The notes beneath the pieces were generated by a model, which ran no database searches, was not told the origin of the DNA, and saw only the letters and a program-made list of their open reading frames with translations. A DNA stretch of 64,000 nucleotides from SAR86 cluster bacterium AG-447-A08 (GTDB lineage: Bacteria; Pseudomonadota; Gammaproteobacteria; Magnimaribacterales; Magnimaribacteraceae), in contig QCQA01000003.1 of NCBI GenBank assembly GCA_003212335.1, positions 62,001 to 126,000 of the forward strand, given 5' to 3'. Made by a program: the position numbers and the translations under genes. This document shows, one piece after another, positions 9,077-17,760 of the stretch. Within the stretch, counting starts at the first letter, position 1. Each line of letters begins with the position of its first letter.

Positions 9077-10217
9077 ACTCTGAATTAGTCTCTGAAGTAA
9101 GTTTAGTCAATATTATTTTGTATATTGCACTTAGCCCCTCTAAATCTTCTATCCTTACACTTTCATTGACTTTATGGATTGACGCATTTCCTGGGCCAAA
9201 CTCTACAACCTGAGATCCTGTAGGGGCTATAAATCTGCCATCAGAGGTACCTCCATCAGTTGTACATGTTGGTTCTATACCGGTCACTTCATTAATAGAA
9301 TCTTTTACAGCGTCAATTAAATCTTGTTCTGTTGTTAGAAATGGCTTTCCTCCTATCACCCAGTCTATTTCATAATCTATTGGATGCTTTTTGAGAATTG
9401 ATTGGACATCATCTTTTATTTGTTCAACAGACGTCGAAGGGGAATGACGCACATTTAAATCCAGAACGAGATTGCCAGGAATAACATTTGTTACTCCTGT
9501 ACCAGAATTTATATTTGAAATTTGTAAAACACTATCCTGAAATTCTCCAGTTTGATCTTTCCATTTAAGTTTTGAAAGCTCAGCTAACGGCTCTGAAAAA
9601 CCATGAATAGGATTATTTGCCTTATCAGGATAGGCAACATGTCCCTGAGTTCCAATAACATTGATCTTTGCTGAGACAGAACCTCTTCTTCCGATTTTGA
9701 TAACATCTCCAAGACGACTATCGGAAGTTGGTTCCCCAACTAGACACCAAGTAATTTTTTCCCCTTTTTCTTCTAAATAATCAACCACTTTACTTACTCC
9801 ATCAATTGCTGGGCCTTCTTCATCGCTGGTAAGCAAAACTCCAATTCTTCCTATTAGTGAGGGACTGTCCTTCAAGAAATCTTCTATAGAGGTAACGAAA
9901 GCTGCCACACTGCTTTTCATGTCTGCTGCTCCTCTTCCAACCATCAAGGGACCTTTTTCTGTCGCAGTGAAAGGGTCACTATCCCATTCATCAATTGGAC
10001 CAGTTGGCACAACATCAGTATGACCAAGAAAAACAAAGAGAGGTCCTGAATCACCATAGGTGGCCCATAAATTATCTACCTCTCCAAATTTAAGATGTTC
10101 AATGTGGAAGCCAATCCTTTCTAGTCTTGAAGCAATCAGTTCCTGACATCCTGCATCATCTGGTGTAATGGATTTCTTTGAAATCAGTAATTTTGCTAGC
10201 TCGAAAGTATTATTCAT
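9069..10217 (-). CDS. dapE: Succinyl-diaminopimelate desuccinylase
   Basis: Zinc enzyme of lysine/peptidoglycan precursor synthesis; cleaves N-succinyl-L,L-diaminopimelate to L,L-DAP. The 382 residues match the M20 family (E. coli 375). Metal ligands are visible: FLGHTDVVPTG, GRGAADMKSS, DEEGPA, GEPTS and the late SIHKVNE. A dimerisation domain with GRRGSVSAKINVIGTQGHVAYP lies in the middle. It is the last gene of map-glnD-dapC-dapD-dapE on the minus strand, 9 bp after dapD, so the three dap steps after tetrahydrodipicolinate sit together. Convergent overlap of 8 bp with the peptide transporter. No missing residue noted. Confidence 0.97.
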   Translation of the reverse strand: MNNTFELAKLLISKKSITPDDAGCQELIASRLERIGFHIEHLKFGEVDNLWATYGDSGPLFVFLGHTDVVPTGPIDEWDSDPFTATEKGPLMVGRGAADMKSSVAAFVTSIEDFLKDSPSLIGRIGVLLTSDEEGPAIDGVSKVVDYLEEKGEKITWCLVGEPTSDSRLGDVIKIGRRGSVSAKINVIGTQGHVAYPDKANNPIHGFSEPLAELSKLKWKDQTGEFQDSVLQISNINSGTGVTNVIPGNLVLDLNVRHSPSTSVEQIKDDVQSILKKHPIDYEIDWVIGGKPFLTTEQDLIDAVKDSINEVTGIEPTCTTDGGTSDGRFIAPTGSQVVEFGPGNASIHKVNESVRIEDLEGLSAIYKIILTKLTSETNSESS

Positions 10218-10226
10218 TTATATTTG

Positions 10227-11216
10227 CTAGTCATTTTTGTGGAGGCTCTCATTTAGAACAACACTTTTTTTATTCGGTTTACATTGAATTGTTCCTTGCA
10301 GGGAATTTCTTATAAACAAGAGATCATCTTTTCCAGACAAACTAGAAGCTTTCACAGTCTCTACAGATTCTCCATTGGAATCAATTATTTCAACTTTAGA
10401 ACCTGCTGTTAAATAAAGTCCTGCTTCAACAATACACCTATCTCCAAGGGGAATTCCTAATCCTGAGTTCGCGCCTAATAAACAATCTTCTCCAACAGAT
10501 ATCTTTACCTCATTACCTCCAGATAAAGTACCCATAGTGGAACATCCTCCTCCTAAGTCGGAATTTTTCCCTATCACGACTCCAGCAGATATTCTTCCCT
10601 CTATCATTGCTGCACCCAGAGTACCGGCATTAAAATTCACAAAACCTTCGTGCATTATTGTTGTCCCTTCAGAAAGGTGTGCACCTAGTCTAACCCTACT
10701 TGAATCAGCAATCCTGACCCCACTAGGTATTATGTAATCTGTCATACAGGGAAATTTATCTACTGATTTAACCGCTACTTCACCATGCTCTGACCTGAAT
10801 TTATCAATTTCTTTGGGGTCAACGGGACCATGATTGGTCCATGCAACATTGGGGAGAGCGTTAAAAATCCCATCAAGATTTAACGAATTTGGCTCAGAAA
10901 CTGTTAAGGATAAAAGATAGAGTTTTAGATACGCATCACAAATATTGGACACAGCACCGTCATCCTCAATCTTATGAATAACGAGCTTTTGCCTTTCTCC
11001 AAGGGGAAGTGTTGGTTTTAAAATTTCTTTCAATTCCTCAGAATTTTGAGTTTCATTAAGTAAACCATCAATAGCATCATAACCAGGATGTTCGATATCT
11101 GAAGTATTCAAAAATTCTTCATTTTTGTTCAATATTAAGTGATAACGAACATCAAGACTATTACCAGAAGAGTTTTGTGTAGATACGCCTAAACCAATTA
11201 AAGGAAATATATTCAT
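10227..11216 (-). CDS. dapD: Tetrahydrodipicolinate N-succinyltransferase
   Basis: Transfers succinyl from succinyl-CoA to tetrahydrodipicolinate. The 329-residue length matches the longer Pseudomonas-type DapD (about 344) rather than the 274-residue E. coli form. The N-terminal part is family-specific; the C-terminal half shows left-handed parallel beta-helix hexapeptide repeats, for example RVRLGAHLSEGTTIMHEGF, GRISAGVVIGKNSDLGGG and GEDCLLGANSGLGI. It lies between dapC and dapE. A good TATAAT on the minus strand ends 7 bases before the ATG, so the gene may also have its own near-leaderless transcript (inference). Confidence 0.95.
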   Translation of the reverse strand: MNIFPLIGLGVSTQNSSGNSLDVRYHLILNKNEEFLNTSDIEHPGYDAIDGLLNETQNSEELKEILKPTLPLGERQKLVIHKIEDDGAVSNICDAYLKLYLLSLTVSEPNSLNLDGIFNALPNVAWTNHGPVDPKEIDKFRSEHGEVAVKSVDKFPCMTDYIIPSGVRIADSSRVRLGAHLSEGTTIMHEGFVNFNAGTLGAAMIEGRISAGVVIGKNSDLGGGCSTMGTLSGGNEVKISVGEDCLLGANSGLGIPLGDRCIVEAGLYLTAGSKVEIIDSNGESVETVKASSLSGKDDLLFIRNSLQGTIQCKPNKKSVVLNESLHKND

Positions 11217-11222
11217 GTGCTT

Positions 11223-11228
11223 ATTATA
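11223..11228 (-). promoter_or_regulatory. Candidate -10 box for dapD
   Basis: On the minus strand this reads TATAAT, placed so that the usual +1 would fall on the A of the dapD ATG (11216). No good -35 is seen 16-18 bp upstream, and no clear Shine-Dalgarno lies before the ATG. A leaderless internal promoter is possible, but AT-rich gaps give such boxes by chance. Confidence 0.3.
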
Positions 11229-11264
11229 AGTTCTGATTATCTTGAGAGATAGATAAAAGGCAGC

Positions 11265-12449
11265 TTAAAACCTTTTTAGGGTCTTATTAACAGCATTAAA
11301 AGCCTTAGTAATAGTATCAATGTCATGTACGACTGCTAATCTTAAATAGCCTTTTCCAGGATTAGAGCCATTATTTTCTGTAGCTAAGTATGAACCTGGA
11401 AGGCTCAATACAGATTCTTCCTGATAAAGGGTTTTAGCGAATATTTCATCATCACATGGAAGTTTAAGCCAAAAATAGAAACCCCCTTGGGGCCTCTCTA
11501 AGTCTTCAATAGAATCTAGACAGGAAATTGCTGCTTTATATTTTTTATCATATTCCAGTCTATTTGCTTGAACATGGTCTTTATCAGACCAGGCCCAGGT
11601 GCTAGCCTTTTGCGTGGGAAAAGATAGAGTGACCCCGTGATATGTTCTATAAAGTGACAGTTTCTCAATAACTTCTTTGCCAGCGCAAATAAAACCTGAT
11701 CTTAAGCCGGCAAGGTTAGATCGCTTTGACAGACTATGAAAAACTACACTCTTTGAATTGGGTTCAGAAAGATCATCACACTCTAAAAGTCCTGCAGGGG
11801 GATGTGCGTTAGTTTCATAAATATCTATGTAGCATTCATCTGAGCAAAGTAAAAAATTATATTTTTCTGCTTTCCTTAAAAGTTCTCTATATTCTTTTTT
11901 ATCGAGGCAGTAGCCAGTTGGATTTGAAGGTGAACACAGTATGAGTAGTTGGCAATCTTTCCAAACACTTTCTGGAATACTCTCAAAGTCAGGTTTAAAC
12001 CCGTTTGATTCCTCAGAGTTTACATAGTAGGGTTCAGCACCTGCCATTATTGCTGCACCTTCATATATTTTGTAAAACGGATTAGGTAAGATTACTTTAG
12101 GCTTTTCTTTAGAAGTATCAATGACACACTGAATAAATGAGAAAATACCTTCTCTTGTTCCAGAGAGGGGTAATACATTAAGATCAGGATTGATATAGTT
12201 CACTGAAAATCTATCAGATAGCCAGCCGCAATAAGCCTCTCTTAAGGAAAAATCTCCTACTGATGTTGGATACTTAGAAAAGGTATCGGAATTATTGAAA
12301 ATGACCTCAAGAGCCTCTTCAGGAGCTTTGCCTTTAGGCTCTCCTATATGTAGGCCCATAATCTCTTCAGGTTCTTTTTTTATCTCCTTTAATAAATTAG
12401 ATAAATATTGGAATGGATACTCTGTTAAGTAATTTAGCTGATTATTCAT
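11265..12449 (-). CDS. dapC: Succinyldiaminopimelate transaminase (class I/II aminotransferase)
   Basis: PLP enzyme making N-succinyl-L,L-DAP from the keto form, using glutamate. The 394-residue protein has fold-type I features: a SGTREGIFSF segment near residue 94, the substrate-binding CSPSNPTGY (about 170), the SDECYIDIYE segment, and the PLP lysine in HSLSKRSNLAGLRSGF (about residue 244). Among many look-alike aminotransferases, the position directly after glnD and before dapD matches the Pseudomonas dapC locus and supports this function over other amino-acid specificities. Its ATG overlaps the glnD stop by 4 bp, implying coupling. Confidence 0.9.
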   Translation of the reverse strand: MNNQLNYLTEYPFQYLSNLLKEIKKEPEEIMGLHIGEPKGKAPEEALEVIFNNSDTFSKYPTSVGDFSLREAYCGWLSDRFSVNYINPDLNVLPLSGTREGIFSFIQCVIDTSKEKPKVILPNPFYKIYEGAAIMAGAEPYYVNSEESNGFKPDFESIPESVWKDCQLLILCSPSNPTGYCLDKKEYRELLRKAEKYNFLLCSDECYIDIYETNAHPPAGLLECDDLSEPNSKSVVFHSLSKRSNLAGLRSGFICAGKEVIEKLSLYRTYHGVTLSFPTQKASTWAWSDKDHVQANRLEYDKKYKAAISCLDSIEDLERPQGGFYFWLKLPCDDEIFAKTLYQEESVLSLPGSYLATENNGSNPGKGYLRLAVVHDIDTITKAFNAVNKTLKRF

Positions 12450-15034
12450 GTCAGCTCTCCGCTTAATGAATTTTTTAGATCGCTTAAGAGGTTATTTAAT
12501 TCATTTTGCTTGATGAAAGGTGTATCTTCTTTTGAAGTAATACTAAATCTGTCTTCTGCTTTCTCTCCGTAGGTTGCAATTCTAGCTTTTTTGATTACAG
12601 CACCATGCTTTAAGAAAACTTGGCATATTGAAGCTAACAAACCTGGCCTATCAGCAGTGCTAATCTCCAAATCGGTCCATCTATTCGCCATGTCATGATG
12701 GAAGTTAATTTCTGTGGGTATCTGAAAATGTTTTAAGTGTCTGGGTGATCTTCTTTTTACAATCTTTGGTTTAAGTAATTTTTGATTGAGTGCTTCATTT
12801 AATTTGTCTATGAGTGTTCTAGCTTTTTCTGACTCTAAAGCAACCTTTTCTTCTTTGTTACTAATTGTTATTAAATCCGTACAAAATCCATCTCTCATTC
12901 CATAAAGTTTAGCATCTACGAAATTTATATTTTCAGAATCTAATATACCGATTATGGTTGCAAATAGATTCGCTCTATCTTTTGTATGTATAAATATTGA
13001 TGACAATGACTCTTGTTCCTTTTCTATTATTTTGACAACCGTTCTATTTTCATGGAATAGGATAATCTCTGCATGTTGACTTAGATCTAAATGGTCCGAT
13101 CCTTCAAAGTAGTCTGGATAAAATCTATCCCATAGATCCTCAACTTTTGACTTTTTAAATTTCTTTAGTGACTTCAGTGCCTTTTTCTTTTGCTCATGAA
13201 TAGATTCATTCAGAAGAACAGAATCTCTAAAGTATAGTTTTGTTTTATCGTAAAGCTCTCTTAATAGAGATGCATTCCATGAATTCCATAAACTTGGATT
13301 TGTTGCACTAACATCTGCAACTGTTAAACAATAAAGATAATCAAGTGTCTCTATATTACCTACCTTTTCTGCAAATTCCTTAACTACTGAGTTGTTAGAA
13401 AGATCTTTTTTTTGCGAAGTAACAGACATTAAAAGGTGATTCTCAACTAACCATTCAATGAGAAGGGTGTCCTCTTCTGGAAATAAATGCCTTTTACAAA
13501 AGCTGTTCACAATTGATTTACCTAGATTGGAATGATCTGTACCTCTTCCTTTTCCTATATCATGATATAAACCTGAAATATAAAGGATCTCAAGCTTGGG
13601 TAATTTATTGATCAATTTCGAAGCAAGGGGAAATCTTTCTTCTGATTTTCCAAGAGACATCCACCTCATATTCCTAAGAACCTCTAATGTATGGGCATCT
13701 ACTGTATAAATATGAAATAAATCATATTGCATTTGTCCAGTTATTCTTCCGAACTCAGGCAAGTATCTTCCCAAAATGCCTAAATCCTTCATTTTTTCTA
13801 ATTGTGTTACTAACAATCTTTTTGACTTGAGAAGTTTAAGAAAAAGTCGGATGTTTTTTTTGTTAGATCTAAACTTTGAATCTATTAGATCCCTATCTCT
13901 TTTTAGAGCTCTGAGCGTTTGCGACCCAATACCTTTTACGGTGGGATTTTCACTTAATTTAATAAAAAGCTCCAAAAGTAGACTAGGATTTTTTTTAAAA
14001 CCGTCCATTTCGTAGAGATGAATAAGATTATTTTTAATGAAGAAATTAGAATCAAGATTTTTCTTTCTAGAAAACTTCGTTAAGTCATAAGTCTCTTTAA
14101 TATTCTGGATGAAGGTTGAGTTTATTTCTGAGACACTCAATGAAGATCGATAGTATCTATGCATCAACTTTTCTGCCGCTTGGTTAGATGTCTTAGATGA
14201 TGGAAATAATTTCATAGCAACTGGTATTTGATGCTCAAAGAGCAGTCTATCTTCCTCTCTATTTGCTTCTATATGAGTTAAATATCTTATTACCCAGAGC
14301 CAATATTTAGCTTTGTTGAGTTCTTTTCTCTCTTCAAAGGTAAGCGCACCAGTAAGTTTTTCCTTTTCTGAAACACTTCTAAGAGAATTTTTGATTAGCC
14401 AGTCAATGGTATGAATGTCTCTCAGTCCACCAGGAGAAGATTTAATGTCAGGCTCTAAATTGTAAGAAGTGTTGTTGAATGTTTCATGGCGCTCGATTTG
14501 CTCTTTAATTTTTTCTTGAATAAATGATTTATTTCTCCATAGATTTTTTGTATCTATGATGTCTAAGTACATTTTATGCAAATCTTCTGAGCCAGTAAGC
14601 TTTCTAAATTCAAGCATATTAGTCATTGTAAAAATATCCTCTCGAGCCTGCTTCTTTGCTTGTTCTAAGGTCCTCACACTATGTCCGATATCTAATCCTA
14701 AGTCCCATAAAAGGCTTATAAATTTTTCAATTTTTTTCTGCTCACCGGTAGAAAGATTTGACTGAGAAAGAAGCAATAAATCAATGTCTGAGAAGGGATG
14801 AAGCTCTCCACGGCCGTATCCTCCAACAGAGAATATACCGAAATCTTTGATAGAGCAAAGATCGCTCATATCATGTGCTTTTCTAATTAATTTATCGATA
14901 TTTTCAGACCTTTGATTTAAGAAATATTCTATTCCTCTAATTTTCCTGCCTCTGTCTTTATAGAGCCATTGGTCAAATTGTTTAGATAAAATATCGCTAT
15001 CAGTCTTCTTTTGGTTTAATAACTCTTCTAACAT
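12446..15034 (-). CDS. glnD: Bifunctional [protein-PII] uridylyltransferase/uridylyl-removing enzyme
   Basis: Nitrogen sensor that adds or removes UMP on PII according to glutamine level. The 862 residues (E. coli 890) show all domains: nucleotidyltransferase motif GGYGRGELHPFSDIDLLLL (residues 71-89), an HD domain with HDIGKGRGTDHS (about 490), and two C-terminal ACT domains (about 690-770 and 800-862) for glutamine sensing. It sits between map and dapC exactly as in Pseudomonas; 6 bp separate it from map. Retention of full-length GlnD, with rpoN also in the window, suggests that at least part of the classic nitrogen circuit is kept. Confidence 0.97.
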   Translation of the reverse strand: MLEELLNQKKTDSDILSKQFDQWLYKDRGRKIRGIEYFLNQRSENIDKLIRKAHDMSDLCSIKDFGIFSVGGYGRGELHPFSDIDLLLLSQSNLSTGEQKKIEKFISLLWDLGLDIGHSVRTLEQAKKQAREDIFTMTNMLEFRKLTGSEDLHKMYLDIIDTKNLWRNKSFIQEKIKEQIERHETFNNTSYNLEPDIKSSPGGLRDIHTIDWLIKNSLRSVSEKEKLTGALTFEERKELNKAKYWLWVIRYLTHIEANREEDRLLFEHQIPVAMKLFPSSKTSNQAAEKLMHRYYRSSLSVSEINSTFIQNIKETYDLTKFSRKKNLDSNFFIKNNLIHLYEMDGFKKNPSLLLELFIKLSENPTVKGIGSQTLRALKRDRDLIDSKFRSNKKNIRLFLKLLKSKRLLVTQLEKMKDLGILGRYLPEFGRITGQMQYDLFHIYTVDAHTLEVLRNMRWMSLGKSEERFPLASKLINKLPKLEILYISGLYHDIGKGRGTDHSNLGKSIVNSFCKRHLFPEEDTLLIEWLVENHLLMSVTSQKKDLSNNSVVKEFAEKVGNIETLDYLYCLTVADVSATNPSLWNSWNASLLRELYDKTKLYFRDSVLLNESIHEQKKKALKSLKKFKKSKVEDLWDRFYPDYFEGSDHLDLSQHAEIILFHENRTVVKIIEKEQESLSSIFIHTKDRANLFATIIGILDSENINFVDAKLYGMRDGFCTDLITISNKEEKVALESEKARTLIDKLNEALNQKLLKPKIVKRRSPRHLKHFQIPTEINFHHDMANRWTDLEISTADRPGLLASICQVFLKHGAVIKKARIATYGEKAEDRFSITSKEDTPFIKQNELNNLLSDLKNSLSGELT

Positions 15035-15040
15035 CTAGCC

Positions 15041-15802
15041 CTAATAACTTTCTTCTGTTCTTAAGGTTAGGATTTCTGCTCCATCGTTCTTTACATAAAT
15101 GGTGTGTTCCCACTGCGCAGAGTTCCTCCCATCTGCTGTTTCAACTGTCCAACCATCAGAGAGAAGTTTGGTTGATTTCGATCCTAAGTTAATCATCGGC
15201 TCTATTGTGAAACACATACCCTCAATTATTTCTTGGCCTGTATTGGCAACTCCATAATGTAGAATTTGTGGCTCATCGTGATAGATTTTTCCAATTCCAT
15301 GACCGCAATATTCTTCAACCACAGAGTAGTGATTTTTCTCGGCATGTGTTTGTATTGCATGCCCTATATCCCCTAACTTAGCACCTGGCTTCACAGCCTC
15401 TATGCCCTTGTAAAGGCATTCTTGAGTTATTTGAACAAGTCTTTGATTATGAGCCTGAACTTTTCCTACAAGAAACATCTTCGAGGTATCGCCGTGCCAT
15501 CCATCTTTTATAACAGTGACATCTATGTTCATTATGTCTCCACTTTTCAAGATTCTGTTCTCATCCGGAATTCCATGACAAATAACTTGATTGATACTGG
15601 TACAGAGAGTTTTTTCGAAACCTCTATATCCTACATTTGCAGGTATAGCATTTTGAACATCGACAATATAGTCATGGCATATTTTATCTAGCTCTCCAGT
15701 TGAAATACCCGGTTTGACAAAATCTCCGATCATTTCTAGAACTTCAGAAGCCAGTTTTCCAGCCTCTCTCATACCATTAAGCTCGTTAATATTTTTTAAC
15801 AC
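15041..15802 (-). CDS. map: Methionine aminopeptidase type I
   Basis: Removes initiator methionine from new proteins. The 253 residues (E. coli 264) keep the five metal ligands: the two Asp in NIDVTVIKDGWHGDTSKMF, His in EYCGHGIGK, Glu in CFTIEPMIN and Glu in QWEHTIYV. It heads the minus-strand run map-glnD-dapC-dapD-dapE. In most relatives the divergent neighbour is rpsB-tsf; here it is the pyrF unit, 162 bp away. On the minus strand a TATAAT (15856-15851) lies about 49 bp before the ATG and overlaps the -10 of the pyrF promoter on the other strand; its -35 is poor. Confidence 0.97.
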   Translation of the reverse strand: MLKNINELNGMREAGKLASEVLEMIGDFVKPGISTGELDKICHDYIVDVQNAIPANVGYRGFEKTLCTSINQVICHGIPDENRILKSGDIMNIDVTVIKDGWHGDTSKMFLVGKVQAHNQRLVQITQECLYKGIEAVKPGAKLGDIGHAIQTHAEKNHYSVVEEYCGHGIGKIYHDEPQILHYGVANTGQEIIEGMCFTIEPMINLGSKSTKLLSDGWTVETADGRNSAQWEHTIYVKNDGAEILTLRTEESY

Positions 15803-15829
15803 TTTTTATCCAATTTTCTAAGGTTTTGA

Positions 15830-15858
15830 TGGACACAATATCTATCATTTATTATAGT
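15830..15858 (+). promoter_or_regulatory. Promoter of the pyrF-carA-carB unit
   Basis: TGGACA (15830-15835), a 17-bp spacer and TATAGT (15853-15858) differ from the sigma-70 consensus by one base each. The expected start is near 15865-15867, in a TTTTAA stretch. A perfect 10-bp palindrome GCCTATAGGC (15870-15879) lies just downstream and could be an operator. The -10 region also reads TATAAT on the minus strand toward map. Confidence 0.65.
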
Positions 15859-15867
15859 GTGGTTTTA

Positions 15868-15975
15868 ATGCCTATAGGCCTTAAAAAACAAAAATGCGAA
15901 CTTCAGATTCATTTCTGGTTCGCTTTTTTTTCGACTAAATTCAACTCCATTTTATCTCAAGCTCATGGAAAATAA
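15868..15975 (+). CDS. Candidate leader peptide of the pyr unit
   Basis: A 35-codon frame begins about 3 bases after the predicted transcription start, reads through the terminator hairpin and its T-run (which encodes F-A-F-F-S), and ends 11 bases inside pyrF, in another frame. This recalls the pyrBI leader of enteric bacteria, in which a ribosome translating the leader stops the terminator from forming. No Shine-Dalgarno is possible in such a short leader. A second candidate, 14 codons at 15894-15938 ending R-F-F-F-D, starts at the base of the hairpin. Either, or neither, may be translated; there is no homology evidence. Confidence 0.3.
   Translation: MPIGLKKQKCELQIHFWFAFFSTKFNSILSQAHGK
15896..15931 (+). 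terminator. Intrinsic terminator/attenuator in the pyrF leader
   Basis: GCGAAC (15896-15901) pairs with GTTCGC (15918-15923), with an inner CAG/CTG extension (15904-15906 with 15915-15917) and an ATTCATTT loop, followed by eight T (15924-15931). It lies between the promoter and pyrF and no plus-strand gene ends upstream, so it can only act on the pyr leader (attenuation) or end a short RNA. A-runs on its left make it terminator-like on the minus strand too. Confidence 0.7.
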
Positions 15976-16648
15976 GATAATTATTCCACTTGATTTAGAT
16001 GGTAAAGAAGCTTCGGAGCTTGCCAAAACACTTGACCCAAAAATTTGTAGACTGAAAGTAGGAAATCAATTATTTACCTCATCAGGACCTAAAATTGTTA
16101 AAGAATTTCAACAACAGGGCTTTGATATTTTCCTCGATTTAAAGTTTCACGATATTCCTAACACAGTACATGAAGCGGTTAAATCTGCCGCAGACCTAGG
16201 AGTCTGGATGGTTAATGTGCATGCAGCAGGAGGGAGGAAGATGCTAGAGGCTTCTAGAAAAGCTTTAGAGGATTACTCCAATCCTCCGCTGTTGATAGGC
16301 GTTACTGTCCTAACAAGTTTTTCTGAAGACTCTCTTTTAGATATAGGTTTAAGCAATCTTAGTGAGCAAGTAATAAGGCTTACACGGTTAGCAAAAAATA
16401 GCGGCTTAGATGGAGTTGTATGTGCTGCTTCTGATACAAAATTTGTAAAAACTGAGTTTGGAAAAGACTTTTTAACGGTTACACCGGGGATAAGGCCATC
16501 TGGGTCTAGATTAGATGATCAGAGTAGAGTTTCGACTCCTCTGGAAGCAATAAGAAATGGATCTGACTATCTTGTTATAGGAAGACCGATAACTGGGTCA
16601 TCTGAACCAAAGAAAGCGCTTGAAGAAATTTATAAAGAAATATCATGA
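15965..16648 (+). CDS. pyrF: Orotidine 5'-phosphate decarboxylase
   Basis: Last step of UMP synthesis: decarboxylates OMP. The 227-residue TIM barrel (E. coli 245) has the catalytic Asp/Lys array in [14 protein letters not shown] (about residues 58-71), an early PLDLDG, and the phosphate-binding GRPITGS near the C end. It begins the plus-strand unit pyrF-carA-carB-greA-rlmE-ftsH, overlapping carA by 4 bp (ATGA). In Pseudomonas the gene before carA is dapB, so pyrF here groups two pyrimidine steps under one promoter. A leader with a terminator hairpin precedes it, suggesting control by pyrimidine supply (inference). Confidence 0.97.
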   Translation: MENKIIIPLDLDGKEASELAKTLDPKICRLKVGNQLFTSSGPKIVKEFQQQGFDIFLDLKFHDIPNTVHEAVKSAADLGVWMVNVHAAGGRKMLEASRKALEDYSNPPLLIGVTVLTSFSEDSLLDIGLSNLSEQVIRLTRLAKNSGLDGVVCAASDTKFVKTEFGKDFLTVTPGIRPSGSRLDDQSRVSTPLEAIRNGSDYLVIGRPITGSSEPKKALEEIYKEIS

Positions 16649-17760
16649 ATAAGGACAAAGCAATATTAGCTTTAGCAGACGGAACGATTTTCGAGGGCAA
16701 GAGCATAGGTGCTAAAGGAGAGGTAAACGGTGAAATTGTGTTCAATACCTCGATGACCGGATACCAAGAAATACTTACAGATCCATCATATGCAAAACAG
16801 ATAGTTACTTTAACTTATCCTCACATAGGCAATACCGGCACTAATTTAGAAGATGAAGAATCAAATGAAATTTGGTGCTCAGGCCTTGTTGTTCGATCTG
16901 TCTCTCAAATAGAAAGTAATTGGAGAAATAAAGAAACTTTATCTCAATATTTAATTAGAAATAATGTACAAGGAATTTCCGATATAGATACAAGAAAACT
17001 AACCAGGATAATTAGAAACAAAGGTGCTCAATCTGCTTCGATCTTTGCTGGAGAGAATATAAGCCACAAAGCAGCTGTTGATCTAGCTAAACAGTTTGAT
17101 GGACTAGCAGGTATGGATTTAGCGAAAGAGGTTAGTGTGTCATCTTCTTACGAGTGGATAGAAGGTACATGGCGCGGGAACAAGCTTGAATCTAATTTCC
17201 AAGTAGTTGTCTTAGATTTTGGAATAAAAAAGAATATTTTGAGAATCCTAGCTGACAGAGGCTATAAAATAAAAGTTTTACCTGCTAAAGCTTCCTATGA
17301 TGAAGTAATGGAGAGCAAGCCTGACGGAGTTTTTCTTTCTAATGGCCCTGGAGATCCAGAACCTTGTACCTATGCTATTGAGACTATCACCAAGCTTGCC
17401 GAGAAAGATATGCCATTATTTGGCATATGTTTAGGCCACCAGCTATTGGCTTTATCTTTAGGAGGCAAGACTTCTAAGATGAAATTTGGTCATCATGGTG
17501 CAAATCACCCTGTTCAAGATCTCAAAACAAAGGTAGTAGCAGTTAGTTCACAAAATCATGGGTTTACAGTTGAGGAAGATTCCTTGCCAGAAACTATCCA
17601 AGTTACGCACAAATCTCTTTTTGATGGAACGGTACAAGGTATAGAACATACATCTAAACCTTTTTTTAGCTTTCAGGGCCATCCAGAAGCAAGTCCTGGA
17701 CCTCATGACTTGAAATATCTCTTTGATAGATTCGAAGACAACATGAAAAAAAATGCCTAG
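16645..17760 (+). CDS. carA: Carbamoyl-phosphate synthase small subunit
   Basis: Glutaminase subunit that supplies ammonia to CarB for carbamoyl phosphate, used for pyrimidines and arginine. At 371 residues it is near the usual 382. The N-terminal CPSase small domain is followed by a class I glutamine amidotransferase domain with the nucleophile Cys in [12 protein letters not shown] and the His/Glu pair in GHPEASPGP near the end. The gene overlaps pyrF by 4 bp and carB by 8 bp. No truncation seen. Confidence 0.98.
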   Translation: MNKDKAILALADGTIFEGKSIGAKGEVNGEIVFNTSMTGYQEILTDPSYAKQIVTLTYPHIGNTGTNLEDEESNEIWCSGLVVRSVSQIESNWRNKETLSQYLIRNNVQGISDIDTRKLTRIIRNKGAQSASIFAGENISHKAAVDLAKQFDGLAGMDLAKEVSVSSSYEWIEGTWRGNKLESNFQVVVLDFGIKKNILRILADRGYKIKVLPAKASYDEVMESKPDGVFLSNGPGDPEPCTYAIETITKLAEKDMPLFGICLGHQLLALSLGGKTSKMKFGHHGANHPVQDLKTKVVAVSSQNHGFTVEEDSLPETIQVTHKSLFDGTVQGIEHTSKPFFSFQGHPEASPGPHDLKYLFDRFEDNMKKNA

